Made by a program: the position numbers and the translations under genes
Source: Desulfonatronospira sp.
GTDB lineage: Bacteria; Desulfobacterota; Desulfovibrionia; Desulfovibrionales; Desulfonatronovibrionaceae
Direction: 5' to 3'
DNA: 39,716 nt
Assembly (NCBI GenBank): GCA_003551155.1
Contig: PUMA01000083.1
Location: forward strand, 1-39,716
In this document: piece after piece, positions 15,830 through 24,500 of the stretch
Position numbering within the stretch: the first letter of the stretch is position 1
How the letters are laid out: each line of letters opens with the position of its first letter
Notes under the pieces: generated by a model
What the model was told of the DNA's origin: nothing
The model's input: the letters and a program-made list of their open reading frames with translations, nothing else
The model's database searches: none

Positions 15830-16498
15830 TCAACTCCCTTTTTCCTCGATCATTTGACGCAGAGAATCCATCTTGTAGCGGATAAACCCGGGATCAGTGG
15901 CGTGCGTTTCCTGCTTGAGCCTTTCATATGCCTCCAGGGCCCGGGAATAGTTTCCTGCCTGTTCAGCCACATAGGCCAGCTTGGTATAATACTGGTTCCT
16001 GAACTCCCGGGGAATTTCCTCTTCCGCTTTTTCCAGTACCTCAAGGGATCTTCCGGATTCGTTCATGAGCTCTAAGGCCTTGGCTTGTCCCAGCACCGCC
16101 ACAGGTCTCAAGGCTTTATCCTTTTCACCCAGCCTGTTGAAGGCGTCTGCCGCCTTTTCATATCTGCCCTTATCCATATAGATACGGGTCAGTTCCAGAA
16201 GGGCACCGCCCTGCATGGCCTTTGGAGCCGTGTCCAGAAAAGTCTCCAGGGCAGAAACTCTGTCTTCAGTGTCATCAATGGCCAGGATCCTGTTCATTTC
16301 ATCCAGAGCCTGCTGCTTTGTTCTTTCCTGGAAAAAAGTATATCCGGAATAGACTGCAGCCAATACCAGCACTGTAACTATTACTAAAATTATGGTGTTC
16401 TGGTGTTCCTGGATCTTATGCAGGAGAGGATGGGCGGACTCGTCCGCTTCGCTCATAATCCTGTCCAGAAATCCCTTTTTCTTACCGGGATCAGCCAT
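15830..16498 (-). CDS. TPR-repeat single-pass membrane protein
   Basis: A 222-aa protein with a cytoplasmic N-terminus, one membrane segment (about residues 34-54, IILVIVTVLVLAAVYSGY) and an outer helical-repeat domain with TPR-like units such as ALLELTRIYMDKGRYEKAADAF and AYVAEQAGNYSRALEAY. The plan is that of YfgM/ancillary SecYEG translocon TPR proteins, known as periplasmic chaperone helpers in E. coli. GGAGGG precedes ATG 16498. It ends 4 bases before iorA and carries the iorA ribosome-binding site, so it is translated with iorAB; why is unclear. Confidence 0.82.
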   Translation of the reverse strand: MADPGKKKGFLDRIMSEADESAHPLLHKIQEHQNTIILVIVTVLVLAAVYSGYTFFQERTKQQALDEMNRILAIDDTEDRVSALETFLDTAPKAMQGGALLELTRIYMDKGRYEKAADAFNRLGEKDKALRPVAVLGQAKALELMNESGRSLEVLEKAEEEIPREFRNQYYTKLAYVAEQAGNYSRALEAYERLKQETHATDPGFIRYKMDSLRQMIEEKGS

Positions 16499-16577
16499 AG
16501 TCCCTCCAGTATTTTAGATGGCGGATCATTGTTTTCAGTTTGACAGGTATTTTTTATCAGACCAGGGACTTAATTGT

Positions 16578-17465
16578 TTAAATAACTACTTCCGGTTTCT
16601 GGTTGGCCATTTCCGGTCTCTGAGCTCCGGCCAGGCGGTCCAGGATGGACTCAATGGCTTGAGCAGCCGGGCTTTGGGGATGGGTTTTAACGTAAACATA
16701 ACCCTCGTCACCTGAGCGGACTATTTCAGGATCAATGGGTATCCTGCCCAAAAAATCAACACCCATTTCTCCGGCCAGGGCCTCTCCGCCGCCCGAACTG
16801 AAAATATCCAGATGTTCCTTGCAGTTATGACATACATAACTGCTCATGTTCTCCACTATTCCCCTGATGGGAGTATTCATTTCTCGGCAAAAGGTGATGG
16901 AACGGCGAACATCATCCACAGCCAGAGCCTGAGGAGTGGTAATGATGAGCGCGCCCGAGTTTTCACCCAGAAGCTGAAGAACAGACATGGGCTCATCTCC
17001 AGTGCCGGGAGGACAATCAACAATCAGGTAGTCCAGGTCTCCCCAGGCCACGTCCTGGAGGAACTGGCGGATCAGTCCCATTTTCAGAGGTCCCCTCCAG
17101 ATAACCGCCTCCTGATTATCAGGCAGCATAAAACCCAGGGACATGACCCACAGGTTTCTGCTCCAGGGCAAAGGTTCCAGAAAATCTTTTTCCATGTGGG
17201 GCTTTTCACTGGTCAGGCTCAACAGTCTGGGAACGCTGGGACCATGGACATCCACGTCCAGAAGGCCCACCTGATATCCCCTGAGGCTCAGGGCCGCTGC
17301 CAGATTTGCAGCAATGGTGCTTTTGCCGACCCCTCCCTTGCCGCTCATAACTACGAGTTTGTTTTTAATTCTGTTCATCTGCCTGTTCATCTTTGCATCC
17401 CTGTCCTGTTTTTCCGGGCCTTTGCTCCCGGGACAGGAAGGCGCCATTTTCAGGTCTTTCATCAT
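16578..17465 (-). CDS. mrp: Mrp/NBP35-family Fe-S cluster carrier ATPase
   Basis: A cytoplasmic P-loop ATPase of the Mrp/ApbC/NBP35 group that carries or inserts [4Fe-4S] clusters. Seen: deviant Walker A SGKGGVGKST (41-50), DVDVHGPSVPRLL, GLPxx-type switch region, VDCPPGTGDEP and the cluster-binding CHNC in VENMSSYVCHNCKEH. The N-terminus has one extra Cys (residue 11) but no NBP35 four-Cys domain. Length is 295 aa. AGGAGG precedes ATGATG; the second ATG (17462) has better spacing. It lies between hypB and the TPR gene with 115-bp and 79-bp gaps, so it may have its own promoter. Its role fits an organism with many Fe-S enzymes. Confidence 0.92.
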   Translation of the reverse strand: MMKDLKMAPSCPGSKGPEKQDRDAKMNRQMNRIKNKLVVMSGKGGVGKSTIAANLAAALSLRGYQVGLLDVDVHGPSVPRLLSLTSEKPHMEKDFLEPLPWSRNLWVMSLGFMLPDNQEAVIWRGPLKMGLIRQFLQDVAWGDLDYLIVDCPPGTGDEPMSVLQLLGENSGALIITTPQALAVDDVRRSITFCREMNTPIRGIVENMSSYVCHNCKEHLDIFSSGGGEALAGEMGVDFLGRIPIDPEIVRSGDEGYVYVKTHPQSPAAQAIESILDRLAGAQRPEMANQKPEVVI

Positions 17466-17580
17466 ATCCTCCTGATATGTTGAATGAGAGTTCAGTTTAT
17501 TTGCAATTTAAAGTATATGTTTTGATAACCTGTTAAAATCATATGGTAATAATATCTTCGGCAGTTGCCATGTATATTTT

Positions 17581-18240
17581 TCAGTCCTGTTTTTTTCTGT
17601 CCACTTCCCGTCTCAGCCATTCATGCCAGTCATCCAGCCCATCGTCGGTCCTGGCGGAAACAGGAAAGATGGTAATATCTTTGTTTAGGCTGCGGGCAAA
17701 ACCAGAGGCCTTGTCCACATCAAAATCCACATAGGGCAGAAGATCAGTCTTGTTCAACAGCATGACAGAGGATTCGGCAAAGATCAGAGGGTATTTCTCC
17801 GGCTTGTCATCGCCCTCCACCACGCTGAGAATGGTTACCTTGTGATCCTCGCCAACAGAAAATTCAGCAGGGCAGACAAGATTGCCCACGTTTTCCACAA
17901 ACAGGATATCCGAGCTATCCAGCTCCATCTGGGAAACTGCCTCCTGGATCATGGAAGCGTCAAGATGGCATCCACCCTGAGTATTGATCTGCAGCACCTG
18001 AGCTCCGGTGGCGGCAATCCGCATGGCGTCATTGCTGGTTTGGATATCCCCCTCTATTACGGCCATGTTGAATTCTTCTTTAAGCTGTACCAGTGTCTTT
18101 TCCAGTAAAGTGGTTTTTCCGGCTCCGGGGGAGCTCATGAGATTTATGACCAGAATCTTATTTTCCTTGAACATGGCCCGCAATTGATCGGATATGCGCT
18201 GATTTGCCTCCAGAATATTACGCAGGACCTTTATCTGCAT
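17581..18240 (-). CDS. hypB: Hydrogenase nickel-insertion GTPase HypB
   Basis: GTPase that delivers nickel to [NiFe]-hydrogenase with HypA. G1 is SSPGAGKTT (36-44), GDIQTSNDA and NKTDLL are further GTPase motifs, and QGGCHLDASM and NLVCPAEFSVGEDH carry the conserved metal-site Cys and His. The short N-terminus has neither a His-rich nickel store nor the CXXCGC motif. Length is 219 aa. It follows hypA by 20 bases. The other hyp genes and a hydrogenase are not in the window. Confidence 0.96.
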   Translation of the reverse strand: MQIKVLRNILEANQRISDQLRAMFKENKILVINLMSSPGAGKTTLLEKTLVQLKEEFNMAVIEGDIQTSNDAMRIAATGAQVLQINTQGGCHLDASMIQEAVSQMELDSSDILFVENVGNLVCPAEFSVGEDHKVTILSVVEGDDKPEKYPLIFAESSVMLLNKTDLLPYVDFDVDKASGFARSLNKDITIFPVSARTDDGLDDWHEWLRREVDRKKQD

Positions 18241-18260
18241 TTTTTGCCCCTGGTTCTTGT

Positions 18261-18611
18261 TTATTCTACTTCCAATTCTTCAACGAACATTTCTTTGCCC
18301 GAAATTATCTCGTGACCGAATTCAGCGCCGCAATGAGAGCAGGTCATGACAAACAGATCATCTCCCCCGGAAAATTCCCGAAAACATGAACGGCACTTTG
18401 CCCTGAGGGGAATTTCGCTGGTTTCCAGCACCGCACCTTCAAGATGTGTATTGTGAGTAAGGGCCTGGAAGGCTGTCTGGAGGGCCTCGGGCACTATGGC
18501 AGAAATACGGCCGTAGCTGATTTTTACCCGTACAAGCCTGTCCACACGGTTCCGAACCATCTCCTGCTCTATGATTCTGATCAGGCTTTGAGCAATGGAC
18601 ATTTCATGCAT
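18261..18611 (-). CDS. hypA: Hydrogenase nickel metallochaperone HypA
   Basis: Binds Ni(II) and hands it to HypB. The N-terminal MHEMSIAQSL supplies the nickel ligand His2. The zinc site has CRSC (about 74-77) and CSHC (about 91-94). Length is 116 aa. No good ribosome-binding site precedes ATG 18611, and a 42-bp heptamer repeat block lies just upstream. It starts the hypA-hypB pair. Confidence 0.96.
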   Translation of the reverse strand: MHEMSIAQSLIRIIEQEMVRNRVDRLVRVKISYGRISAIVPEALQTAFQALTHNTHLEGAVLETSEIPLRAKCRSCFREFSGGDDLFVMTCSHCGAEFGHEIISGKEMFVEELEVE

Positions 18612-18638
18612 GGCTGGGAATCGATCTGCTGTTTTCAG

Positions 18639-18680
18639 TTATCGGTTATCGGTTAACTGCTATCAGTTATCAGTTTATAG
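18639..18680 (+). repeat. Six degenerate 7-bp tandem repeats before hypA
   Basis: On the plus strand the units read TTATCGG, TTATCGG, TTAACTG, CTATCAG, TTATCAG and TTTATAG without gaps. The block lies in the 127-bp gap between malic enzyme and hypA, about 28 bases before the hypA start. It resembles the block before icd. Confidence 0.7.
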
Positions 18681-18738
18681 TGGATATGCACAAGGCCGTA
18701 AACAACAAAATCAGCTGCTATCAACTGACCCGTTAAAA

Positions 18739-20058
18739 TCACAGGTTTAAATTGTAAGAGCTGATGAACTCCCTGATGCGTTTTTGGGACTGGCGCAATC
18801 TGGTCCCCAGGGATTTTCTGTATTCATCAGGGTCGATGATTTTCCTGGCGGTCTTTGTATCCATTGCTGCCTGGGCCACAGCAGTGGCCTCCCACTCCAA
18901 GATCCTGGCATCCAGCGGCTTGGGGATAACGTAATCCGGGCCGAACTCCAGCTTTTTCAACCCGTATGCGTCAAGTATTTCATCAGGTACCGGCTCCTTG
19001 GCCAGATCAGCCAGGGCCCTTGCCGCGGCCAGCTTCATTTCTTCATTGATCCTGCGGGCGCGGACATCCAGTGCTCCGCGAAAGATAAAAGGAAAACCTG
19101 AAACATTGTTCACCTGGTTGGGAAAGTCGGATCGGCCGGTGCCCATGATGCATTCAGGGTCAGCTGCTTTGGCATCCGTGTAGGATATCTCCGGATCCGG
19201 ATTGGCCATGGCAAAAATAACAGCCGGTCTGGCCATGTTCCGGACCATGTCCGGCGAGAGCAGACCCTTTACTGAAAGGCCGATGAATACATCTGCTCCT
19301 TTTATAACCTCCTGCATGGCACCCGTATCCTTCTTCCGGGCGAACTGCAGCTTGTATTTGTTCAGATCCTTGCGGCCCCTGTGAATCAGGCCTCTTGAAT
19401 CATACATGAAGATATTTTCCTGCGGGAGCCCAAGGCTTGAATAAAATTTGCAGCAGGCTATGGCTGCTGCTCCGGCCCCGGAAACCACCATTTTCAGGTT
19501 TTCCATCTTTTTGCCGGTGATTTCCAGAGCGTTCAAAAGCCCGGCTCCGGAAATGATGGCTGTACCGTGCTGGTCGTCATGAAAAACCGGGATGTTCATC
19601 TCTTCTATAAGTGTTTCTTCTATCTGGAAACATTCCGGCGCCTTGATATCTTCCAGGTTTATCCCTCCGAAGGTCGGCTCCACCATCTTGACCCACTGGA
19701 TAAATTTTTCAGGATCGCTCTGGTTGATGTTTAAGTCATACACGTCTATATCTGCAAAGGCCTTGAACAATACCCCTTTGCCCTCCATGACCGGCTTTCC
19801 GGCCAGAGGGCCGATGTTGCCCAGACCCAGGACAGCGGTTCCGTTGGAGATAACCGCCACCAGGTTGCCTTTGTTGGTATAAGTGAATACCTGCTGGGCA
19901 TCCCGGGCGATCTCCAGGCAGGTCTGGGCAACCCCCGGGCTGTAAGCCATGGAAAGATGCTTCTGAGTGGCGCAGGGCTTGGACGGGACGACTTCCAATT
20001 TGCCCTTTCTGCCCATACTGTGGTATTCAAGCGCTTCTTGTACTGTGAAAAGGGACAT
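18739..20058 (-). CDS. Malic enzyme, short bacterial type
   Basis: Oxidatively decarboxylates malate to pyruvate with NAD(P). Motifs: [11 protein letters not shown] (catalytic Tyr), [20 protein letters not shown] (catalytic Lys), [10 protein letters not shown] (metal Asp) and the nucleotide fold [16 protein letters not shown]. Length 439 aa matches the single-domain form; there is no phosphotransacetylase extension. An AGAAGGAG stretch sits unusually far (about 17 bases) from the start, with AAAGG nearer. It is the first gene of the minus-strand run leading to hypAB and shares a divergent promoter region with folC. Cofactor choice cannot be read from the sequence with confidence. Confidence 0.93.
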   Translation of the reverse strand: MSLFTVQEALEYHSMGRKGKLEVVPSKPCATQKHLSMAYSPGVAQTCLEIARDAQQVFTYTNKGNLVAVISNGTAVLGLGNIGPLAGKPVMEGKGVLFKAFADIDVYDLNINQSDPEKFIQWVKMVEPTFGGINLEDIKAPECFQIEETLIEEMNIPVFHDDQHGTAIISGAGLLNALEITGKKMENLKMVVSGAGAAAIACCKFYSSLGLPQENIFMYDSRGLIHRGRKDLNKYKLQFARKKDTGAMQEVIKGADVFIGLSVKGLLSPDMVRNMARPAVIFAMANPDPEISYTDAKAADPECIMGTGRSDFPNQVNNVSGFPFIFRGALDVRARRINEEMKLAAARALADLAKEPVPDEILDAYGLKKLEFGPDYVIPKPLDARILEWEATAVAQAAMDTKTARKIIDPDEYRKSLGTRLRQSQKRIREFISSYNLNL

Positions 20059-20257
20059 TTGGTTGTAACCTTTTCTCCTTCTGTTTATGGAATGCTCCGG
20101 GATCGTATGTCCCGGGAAAACATGAGATCAACACATGGAATGAGCTGTAAAAGATTTTAAATGATAAAGTGTGTAATCTAAAATTAATTTTTTTAGTCAT
20201 AAACATAAAATTTTATCTCAATTATCATTCCGGATCAAGAAGATATTTTGAGCGCAA
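20059..20257. promoter_or_regulatory. Divergent AT-rich promoter region, malic enzyme/folC
   Basis: A 199-bp region, strongly AT-rich at 20160-20230, between divergent genes. It contains a 12-bp perfect palindrome ATAAAATTTTAT (20205-20216). Promoters for both sides probably lie here; exact hexamers are ambiguous. Confidence 0.5.
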
Positions 20258-21595
20258 ATGCATACATTTAATAACTTTAAGTCGTTGGAGAATTATCTGA
20301 CTCGCCTGGGACTGTTTCGCATGGAGCTTGGCCTGGGAAGGATGCAAAAAGCCCTGTCCCTTTTAAATATCCAGCCGGAACACCCGCACATGGTCCAGAT
20401 CATCGGTACCAACGGCAAAGGCTCCACTGCCTGTTTTCTGCAGAATATTGCTTTGAGGCACGGGGCTGTCACCGGTCTTTTTATCTCCCCCCACCTGGTC
20501 AGTGTTAAAGAGAGAATCAGGATATGCGCCAAGCCTGCTCCGGATGGGCACTGGCTGGATGCTGCAGAAGAAGTGCTTGCCAGGTGCAATGACCTGGGAC
20601 TTACCTATTTCGAGTTTCTAACCCTGGTCTGTGTTTTGATTTTCAAGCGGGCCGGGGTTGATCTGGCAATCATGGAGGCCGGCCTCGGAGGCAGACATGA
20701 CGCCACAACTGCTCTGGGTGCTGGAATGCAGATATTTACCGGCATCGACCTGGACCATACAGACGTATTGGGAAAAACCGTCCCGGAAATAGCCCGGGAC
20801 AAGGCCATGGCCGTACACAAGGGTTCAAAGGTTGTACTGGCGCACCAGGCGCATGTCCATGCTGAAACAGTGATAAAAAGCATCTGTTCCAGTGCAGGAG
20901 CAATGCTTTATCAGGGCAAAGATTTTTTTGTCCGGAAAGGCAGCAGGGTAATTTTCGCAAGGCAGCCTGATCTTTGTTTCGGTCCACAGAATCTGGGACT
21001 TGGCGGGGATTATCAGGTGCATAACGCCATGAGCGCAGTGCTGGCCTGGCAGCTTCTGGCTGAAGAAAGGAATGTCCGGTTGGATAGGGATAAGTGCCTG
21101 CAGGCCATGGAAGGAACTTTTTTTCCGGGGCGGATGCATGTGGTAAGCCGGGACCCCCAGATCATTCTGGACGGGGCCCACAACCCCGCAGCCCTGTCCG
21201 GATTGCTGAACTTCCTGAAGAAACAGGATATCAGCCTGAAAAGCATAGTCTTTACCTGTTTAAACGACAAGGAAATAGAACCCCTGGCAGAAATGATCAA
21301 ATATTCTTATGCAGCCAGGATCCTGGTTCCGGATATGGAATCCAGCCCCAGGAAGATCGACAGAAATTATTTGCTTTCTCTTCTGGGCCACAGGGCAGAG
21401 CCGTTGGATGATCTGCAGGGATTTTTCACCCGGTTGGGGTCCAGTGATGGTCCTGTGCTGGTGTGCGGTTCGCTGTATCTGCTGGGTTACATTTATTCTT
21501 TGTTCCCGCAGTGGCTGGATTCCGTTTATTCATTGACTCGAACAGTCCATGACCCCGCCATGCAGGCTGGGCAGTCTCTGGAGTCTGATATCTGA
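20258..21595 (+). CDS. folC: Folylpolyglutamate/dihydrofolate synthase
   Basis: Adds glutamate to dihydropteroate and folates with ATP. P-loop GTNGKGST, substrate loop LFISPHLVSVKERIRI, GLGGRHDATTAL, the metal-site FTGIDLDHTDVLG and the C-terminal ligase domain FPGRMHVVSRDPQIILDGAHNP identify it. Length 445 aa is usual. Only a weak site (GAGC) precedes ATG 20258. It is the first of a same-strand run; selA follows after 23 bases. Confidence 0.95.
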   Translation: MHTFNNFKSLENYLTRLGLFRMELGLGRMQKALSLLNIQPEHPHMVQIIGTNGKGSTACFLQNIALRHGAVTGLFISPHLVSVKERIRICAKPAPDGHWLDAAEEVLARCNDLGLTYFEFLTLVCVLIFKRAGVDLAIMEAGLGGRHDATTALGAGMQIFTGIDLDHTDVLGKTVPEIARDKAMAVHKGSKVVLAHQAHVHAETVIKSICSSAGAMLYQGKDFFVRKGSRVIFARQPDLCFGPQNLGLGGDYQVHNAMSAVLAWQLLAEERNVRLDRDKCLQAMEGTFFPGRMHVVSRDPQIILDGAHNPAALSGLLNFLKKQDISLKSIVFTCLNDKEIEPLAEMIKYSYAARILVPDMESSPRKIDRNYLLSLLGHRAEPLDDLQGFFTRLGSSDGPVLVCGSLYLLGYIYSLFPQWLDSVYSLTRTVHDPAMQAGQSLESDI

Positions 21596-21618
21596 CATCT
21601 CTGCGACAGGAGGAACAA

Positions 21619-23034
21619 TTGTCCGAACTATTTCGAAAACTGCCTTCAATGGATGCGGTACTGGGCCGTGTGGAAAAAGAACAGGACCTTGCCTCGCTGC
21701 CCAGAAACATGCTCAAGGATCTGGTCAACACCTTTCTGGATCTGTGCCGGGAAGAAATCCGCTCAGGCATTATTACCAGGGAAGACGCTCTGGATCTTAA
21801 AAATCTATGGCCCAGGCTCAGGATCTTTATCAAAGTTCAGGCACGTCCGCATTTCAGGCGGGTGATCAATGCCACAGGAGTGGTCATACATACCAATCTA
21901 GGGAGATCTATCCTGACAGAGGAGGCTTCCAGGGCTGTTACTTCTGCCTGCCTGCACTACTCAAATCTGGAGTTTTCCCTGCAGACCGGCCAAAGAGGAA
22001 GCAGATATTCACATGTGGAAGATCTGCTGTGCCGCATCTCAGGAGCTGAATCAGGGCTTGTGGTCAACAACAATGCAGCGGCAGTGCTTCTGACCCTGGA
22101 CACTCTGGTCAAAACCAGGGAAGTCATTGTTTCCCGGGGGCAACTGGTGGAAATCGGCGGCTCTTTCCGCATTCCCGATGTCATGGCCAAATCCGGAGCC
22201 CGTCTCAGAGAGGTAGGCGCCACCAACCGGACTCATCTTAAGGATTATGAACAGGCCATAGGCCCTGAAACCGGAGCCCTGCTCAAGGTGCACACCTCCA
22301 ATTACCGGATCATTGGTTTTTTTAAAGAGGTGAGCCTGGCAGATCTGGTAAAGCTGGGCCAGGAGCATGGATTGCCGGTTATCGAGGATATGGGCAGCGG
22401 CAATTTTTTTGACTTTCAGGCACACGGTTTTAGTTTTATGCCCGAGCCCACAGTACAGCAGGTGGTCAGGGACGGAGCCGCAGTGGTCTGCTTCAGCGGG
22501 GACAAGCTTCTGGGAGGACCTCAGGCCGGGATAATTCTCGGCAGTAAGCAATATATCGATCGCATCAAGAAAAATCCCTTAAACCGGGCCATGCGCATAG
22601 ACAAGATGACCCTGGCCGCCCTTGAAGCAACATTGAGGCTTTACCTGGATCCTGAACTGGCCAGGCAGAAAGTGCCCACGTTGCGCATGATCACCATGGG
22701 GGAAAAAGAACTCAAGAATAAGGCCCAGAGACTTAAAAACCGGATCAGACGCCACTTGGGAGGACAGGTCAGGTCAAAGGTTTTTCCAGCCTATTCCCGT
22801 GTGGGGGGCGGTGCTTTTCCGGAACAGGACCTGCCCACATATCTGGTGGGCCTTGAGTTCTCCAGTCTAACCTGTGATGAGATCAGGACAGCTCTTCTGC
22901 GCACTGATCCGCCCATGGTGGGACGGGTGGAAGAGGATTTTTTCTGTCTGGATCCCAGGACCATTGATGACTCGGAATTTACAATGGTAGTGGCGGCACT
23001 TAAGGAGGCTCTGCAGGAAGTGGATGACAGATAA
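21619..23034 (+). CDS. selA: L-seryl-tRNA(Sec) selenium transferase
   Basis: PLP enzyme that converts Ser-tRNA(Sec) to Sec-tRNA(Sec) with selenophosphate. RRVINATGVVIHTNLGRS, LQTGQRGSRYSHVE, EDMGSGNF and the PLP-lysine motif FSGDKLLGGPQAG are all present. Length 471 aa is close to the 463 aa of E. coli. The start is TTG at 21619, supported by AGGAGGAA about 5 bases upstream. It shows that the cell makes selenoproteins. selB follows two genes later; selD and tRNA-Sec are not in the window. Confidence 0.97.
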   Translation: MSELFRKLPSMDAVLGRVEKEQDLASLPRNMLKDLVNTFLDLCREEIRSGIITREDALDLKNLWPRLRIFIKVQARPHFRRVINATGVVIHTNLGRSILTEEASRAVTSACLHYSNLEFSLQTGQRGSRYSHVEDLLCRISGAESGLVVNNNAAAVLLTLDTLVKTREVIVSRGQLVEIGGSFRIPDVMAKSGARLREVGATNRTHLKDYEQAIGPETGALLKVHTSNYRIIGFFKEVSLADLVKLGQEHGLPVIEDMGSGNFFDFQAHGFSFMPEPTVQQVVRDGAAVVCFSGDKLLGGPQAGIILGSKQYIDRIKKNPLNRAMRIDKMTLAALEATLRLYLDPELARQKVPTLRMITMGEKELKNKAQRLKNRIRRHLGGQVRSKVFPAYSRVGGGAFPEQDLPTYLVGLEFSSLTCDEIRTALLRTDPPMVGRVEEDFFCLDPRTIDDSEFTMVVAALKEALQEVDDR

Positions 23035-23074
23035 CAGGCGACTGGATTCAGAACACAGACACAGGAGAGAGAAT

Positions 23075-24451
23075 ATGGAGTTCAAGCCCAGGAACTGCTG
23101 GCAGGTTTATAAAAGCAAAAAGCACCGGACAGCCATGGACAGGGTCGCTCATGAATATGTGCGTTTTCTGAGTGAATGCAAGACTGAGAGAGAAACAATT
23201 AACTGGGTGCGTTCCCAGGTCCTTGCCCGGGGTTTTGCAGAAGAATTTCATATGGACAGAGTGTTCAGAGTGCACAAAGACAAAAGCATATTCCTGGCCT
23301 GGAAGGGCAACAGACCCATGGCTCAGGGTGTGCGGCTCCTTGGGGCCCATGTGGACACTCCAAGACTGGATTTCAAACAAAGGCCGGTTTACGAGGAGTG
23401 CCAGATCAGTCTGGCCAAGACCCATTATTACGGGGGAATACGTAAGCACCAATGGCTGGCCAGGCCTCTTGCTCTGCACGGCACCGTGGTCAAGACCGAC
23501 GGAAGCAGGGTAAATGTTAGCATTGGTGAAGACGATAATGACCCCGTGTTTACCGTTGCTGATCTTCTGCCCCATCTGGCCTCCAAGCAGATTGAAAAGA
23601 GGCTGTCCCAGGCCTTTGAAGCTGAAAAACTGAATGTGATCCTGGGGCACGTGCCCCTGTCCGGCAAACCGGATGAAGAAAGAAACGGCAATGAAAAGAA
23701 GGCCGTCAAGAATGGTGTGTTGCGACTTTTGAACCGGAAGTTCGGTATTATTGAAGAAGACCTTTACAGTGCCGAGCTTCAGGCTGTACCTGCCGGTCCG
23801 GCCAGATTCGTAGGCCTGGATCAGGGTCTCATCGGAGGCTTCGGCCATGACGACCGGGCCTGTGTTTTTACCGGGCTCAATGCGTTTCTGGATGCGGAGC
23901 CGTCAGTACATTCCAGGGTGGCGGTTTTCTGGGATAAGGAGGAGATAGGCTCCGAAGGTTCCTGCGGGGCTAAATCCCTTTTTCTGGAATACTGTCTGGA
24001 AGAGCTTTTGGACGCCTGGGAGCCTGAAACCAGGCTTAGAACAATGTTTGCCAATACCAGAGCTCTGTCAGCCGACGTTCATGCAGCCATGGATCCAGAC
24101 TACCAGGATGTTCATGAAAAGCTCAATGCCTCCCTCCTGGGACATGGTCCAGTTTTCTGCAAGTTTACCGGCCACAGGGGCAAGGTGGGAGCCAATGACG
24201 CTCACGCCGAGTATATAGGCTGGCTGCGCAGAATATTGAACAGCGAAAAAATTCCCTGGCAAATGGCAGAAACAGGCAAGGTGGACATGGGGGGCGGTGG
24301 AACTGTGGCCAAGTTCCTGGCTGTCTACGGAATGGACATAATTGATTTCGGTCCTGGCGTGCTGGGAATGCACAGTCCGTTTGAAATTGTGAGCAAGGCG
24401 GACATATATGCCACATATCTGGCCTACTCCAGGTTTTTTTCAGCCGTTTAA
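23075..24451 (+). CDS. M18-family zinc aminopeptidase
   Basis: A probable aspartyl-type aminopeptidase of about 458 aa, the dodecameric M18 family. Metal and catalytic motifs: LLGAHVDTPRLD (His, Asp), GGFGHDDRACVFTGL, FWDKEEIGSEGSCGAKS (catalytic and metal Glu), LSADVHAAMDPDY and the final GMHSPFEI (metal His). The start at ATG 23075 has AGGAGAGA just upstream; the in-frame ATG 23024 would overlap selA. It sits between selA and selB with gaps of about 40 and 49 bases. A direct link to selenium metabolism is not known; it may simply ride in the operon. Confidence 0.92.
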   Translation: MEFKPRNCWQVYKSKKHRTAMDRVAHEYVRFLSECKTERETINWVRSQVLARGFAEEFHMDRVFRVHKDKSIFLAWKGNRPMAQGVRLLGAHVDTPRLDFKQRPVYEECQISLAKTHYYGGIRKHQWLARPLALHGTVVKTDGSRVNVSIGEDDNDPVFTVADLLPHLASKQIEKRLSQAFEAEKLNVILGHVPLSGKPDEERNGNEKKAVKNGVLRLLNRKFGIIEEDLYSAELQAVPAGPARFVGLDQGLIGGFGHDDRACVFTGLNAFLDAEPSVHSRVAVFWDKEEIGSEGSCGAKSLFLEYCLEELLDAWEPETRLRTMFANTRALSADVHAAMDPDYQDVHEKLNASLLGHGPVFCKFTGHRGKVGANDAHAEYIGWLRRILNSEKIPWQMAETGKVDMGGGGTVAKFLAVYGMDIIDFGPGVLGMHSPFEIVSKADIYATYLAYSRFFSAV

Positions 24452-24500
24452 AGGTTAAACAGCTGAAGGATTCAATAAAATGCGCAGTTGAGGAGGTAAA

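Noticed and set aside
23048-23848. 266-aa minus-strand ORF opposite the M18 peptidase
   Set aside because: Shadow ORF; the plus strand has complete M18 motifs.
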